From Litomosoides sigmodontis (Eukaryota > Nematoda > Chromadorea > Rhabditida > Onchocercidae): a DNA stretch of 64,000 bases. Where the stretch lies: NCBI GenBank assembly GCA_963070105.1, contig OY718806.1, positions 8,383,865 to 8,447,864 of the forward strand. Direction: 5' to 3'. The notes beneath the pieces were generated by a model. That model had not been told where the DNA came from. It ran no database searches and saw only the letters and a program-made list of their open reading frames with translations. The translations under genes and the position numbers were made by a program. Shown one piece after another: positions 62,301 through 64,000 of this stretch (position 1 is its first letter; each line of letters starts with the position of its first letter).

Positions 62301-63898
62301 CAAACTTGGTTCTACGGCCATTTGTTTGAAATCCCACCAGTTAACTGAATCGAAATGTTGACAGACATTTCATAAAATTTGACCATCGATGAGTGTTGGA
62401 AAAGAATTCTAAAGACCCGAAAACATATTTACCATTTAATCCATTTCTCCCAAAAACAGTTTTCGCTCCCATTTCGAAAATATCACTGTCTCCCTTTTTT
62501 TTCTCAATAAGGTAGCATGCTACGTTATTTCTGTCCTGGAAATAATTATCAAGAAATATGCTAAATATGTTTTAACTACAAAGAATTCCTCATTGCCTTT
62601 AATATCACAAAAAATTGAATTTGCGCTAGCAAAGCAGTGATATAATACTAAAATAAGCATTTTCAAAGCAGCATAAGATCCAGGTAGAAAAAACATTGGC
62701 AGCATATCCACTATAAGAATGACAACGAAAAACTTATTGGTGGAACAATTTGAAAAAAATACCAAATAAATATTACAGAGTCATTTACTCCGACACTGAA
62801 CAAACGGGGATTCCCCGTGGTTCAAGCAATCTTCGATGGCGACAAAACAAAGAGCTCTTAAACCTATATATTGACCAACAAATCAAACCTGCTTAGCAAA
62901 AACAAGAAGTAAATTAGCATCTGATGCATTAATAAAATGGTTTGATGCAATCAGTTTTTGTTTGTCATCATTAAGTTCACATGAAGACGTTAACGATCCC
63001 AAATTTGAATCCCTGAAAAAAAAAAGAATTCATCCGTCAAAACATACTACACAATTTTTTTTTTTTTTTTAAACAAATATAGATAATATCTGTGGGCAAA
63101 GCCGATGGATTGCGTGGATCTATACGAGTATCGCAATTTACGAACTTTTGTGCAAAATAGCGAACAATATTACAAAATAAAAAATGCAGACATTTCAGAT
63201 CTGGAAAAACCAATTACAGGTCGAATTACTCCCGATGCGATTTGCGGTAGGTAACGTGACTTTTGCAGGTCGTTACCGTACAGCAGAATAAGAGATGCAG
63301 CCAAATGAGTTTGCTCGAAACGAAAATAAAGATTCCAACATGATCCTAACCCTTCACAAATAGTCAAAAGATCTTTGTAACACATATCGACACCACCTAA
63401 ATATTTTTACTCTAAATAAAATGCAAAACAGAAATTTCACAACTGTTGTTATTCGATGCTATTTGTTGAAAGAAAAATGAGTCGAAATCCACATGCGAAC
63501 TCTACGATTCTGAGTGACACTTTTCCCTTCTCTTTATACTTCATAAAATTGTGTAAAATTAAAATGACATACCGTATTTCTTCGGAACAGCATATGAAAA
63601 GAGTTTGTATTTCTCCCATAGAGCCATAAGAGAGTCTTCCTGATGATCTAAAAACTGGCTAAGTAAAACTCGAAGTAGAATAATGAATATTTATGTTTTC
63701 TACAACACACCACACTTAAACGTTGCATAATTATTGCCATCTAACCAATTATTTTGATGTCGTCTTTGAGTGCAGATACCAACCGCAACATGCGCTCAGC
63801 TGCATCCGTGTCAGAATATTCCGGATAAATAAAGAAATCCTTCAATGAGGGTTTTTGATATTGTACACACGAAATTATAAAATTGATAAATTCTCTTG
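59314..63898 (-). CDS. acad9: ACAD9-like acyl-CoA dehydrogenase homologue, active site lost (5' partial)
   Basis: Exons: 63898-63746, 63647-63573, 63396-63192, 63012-62889, 62535-62433, 62344-62198, 62032-61962, 61813-61694, 61428-61220, 61092-60969, 60732-60526, 60125-60053, 59402-59314. All phases match; 565 aa are seen and about 50 N-terminal residues should lie beyond the window. ACAD9 is a mitochondrial flavoprotein that helps assemble complex I. Family features: YAVPKKYGG, YLPQIASG, YVLESMCYYVGGL, HPSLKEACTNLE, and SRSSRSYSIGLRNGDLEV, which fits ACAD9 (SRASRSIRIGLRNHDHEV) better than VLCAD. Lost: the flavin-site CLTEP is GFSRSEM, and IFEGTNEIL reads LLNETMAAL, with Asn (codon 61327-61329) where the catalytic Glu should be. 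Several blocks are strongly diverged, so a duty in assembly rather than oxidation is inferred. Confidence 0.86.
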
Positions 63899-64000
63899 CT
63901 AAGTTTCAAAAGCAGTAAAAGTTTATTTTGCGAAAAAAAGGGGAATAACCAATTAATAAACTATTCATTTCAAGAGGTTTGATTTACACAATGGTCAGCA
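63899..64000. other. Window end, upstream of the visible ACAD9-like exons
   Basis: Intron-like sequence before the acceptor CTTAG at 63899. The missing N-terminal exon should lie further right. Confidence 0.6.

Noticed and set aside
62520..62765. 81-aa minus-strand frame with hydrophobic segments
   Set aside because: It lies in the ACAD9-like intron between 62889 and 62535; the flanking exons join in phase without it and match the family.
59314..63898. First idea: an exportin-type transport receptor, from a WW motif at about 62338
   Set aside because: Exons 61813-61694 and 60732-60053 align in order with ACAD9, which explains the whole exon chain.

Overview
The window looks like nuclear DNA of a nematode. 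It is strongly AT-rich, the coding exons are short (about 55 to 990 bp), and the introns mostly end in the nematode-style TTTTCAG acceptor. The ETS factor at the left end is a LIN-1-type protein. The species cannot be named from the sequence; a clade III (spirurid or ascarid-like) worm is a guess. I rebuilt gene models by hand, checking splice phase at each junction; nothing was aligned or searched.

Layout: 1.3-4.5 kb (- strand) is a lin-1/ELK-type ETS transcription factor without its first exon. About 4.5-22.9 kb holds no gene I can support, only simple repeats; it may be a long 5' intron or control region of lin-1. 22.97-26.67 kb (-) is a complete 451-aa hexokinase with altered phosphate loops. 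29.28-34.86 kb (-) is a complete 670-aa SLC17-type transporter with a 211-aa N-terminal extension.

36.81-49.03 kb is a very large, near-identical inverted repeat: two arms of about 4.8 kb around a 2.6-kb spacer. The spacer holds a 55-aa gene and the first six exons of a TIMMDC1-like complex I assembly gene, whose last exon lies in the right arm. A multi-span membrane protein gene occupies the outer part of each arm, and the right flank carries a candidate first exon for it. Both genes therefore run into the right arm, while the left arm carries only their cut-off copies, so the left arm looks like the derived copy.

51.4-54.7 kb (+) is a coiled-coil protein of unknown family. 56.2-57.9 kb (-) is a 449-aa low-complexity acidic protein with two different tandem peptide repeats. 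59.3-63.9 kb (-) is an ACAD9-like acyl-CoA dehydrogenase homologue, cut by the window end, in which the catalytic glutamate and the flavin-site motif are replaced. TIMMDC1 and ACAD9 both act in mitochondrial complex I assembly in animals.

Three of about 52 distinct introns that I could phase use a GC instead of a GT donor, which is unusually many.
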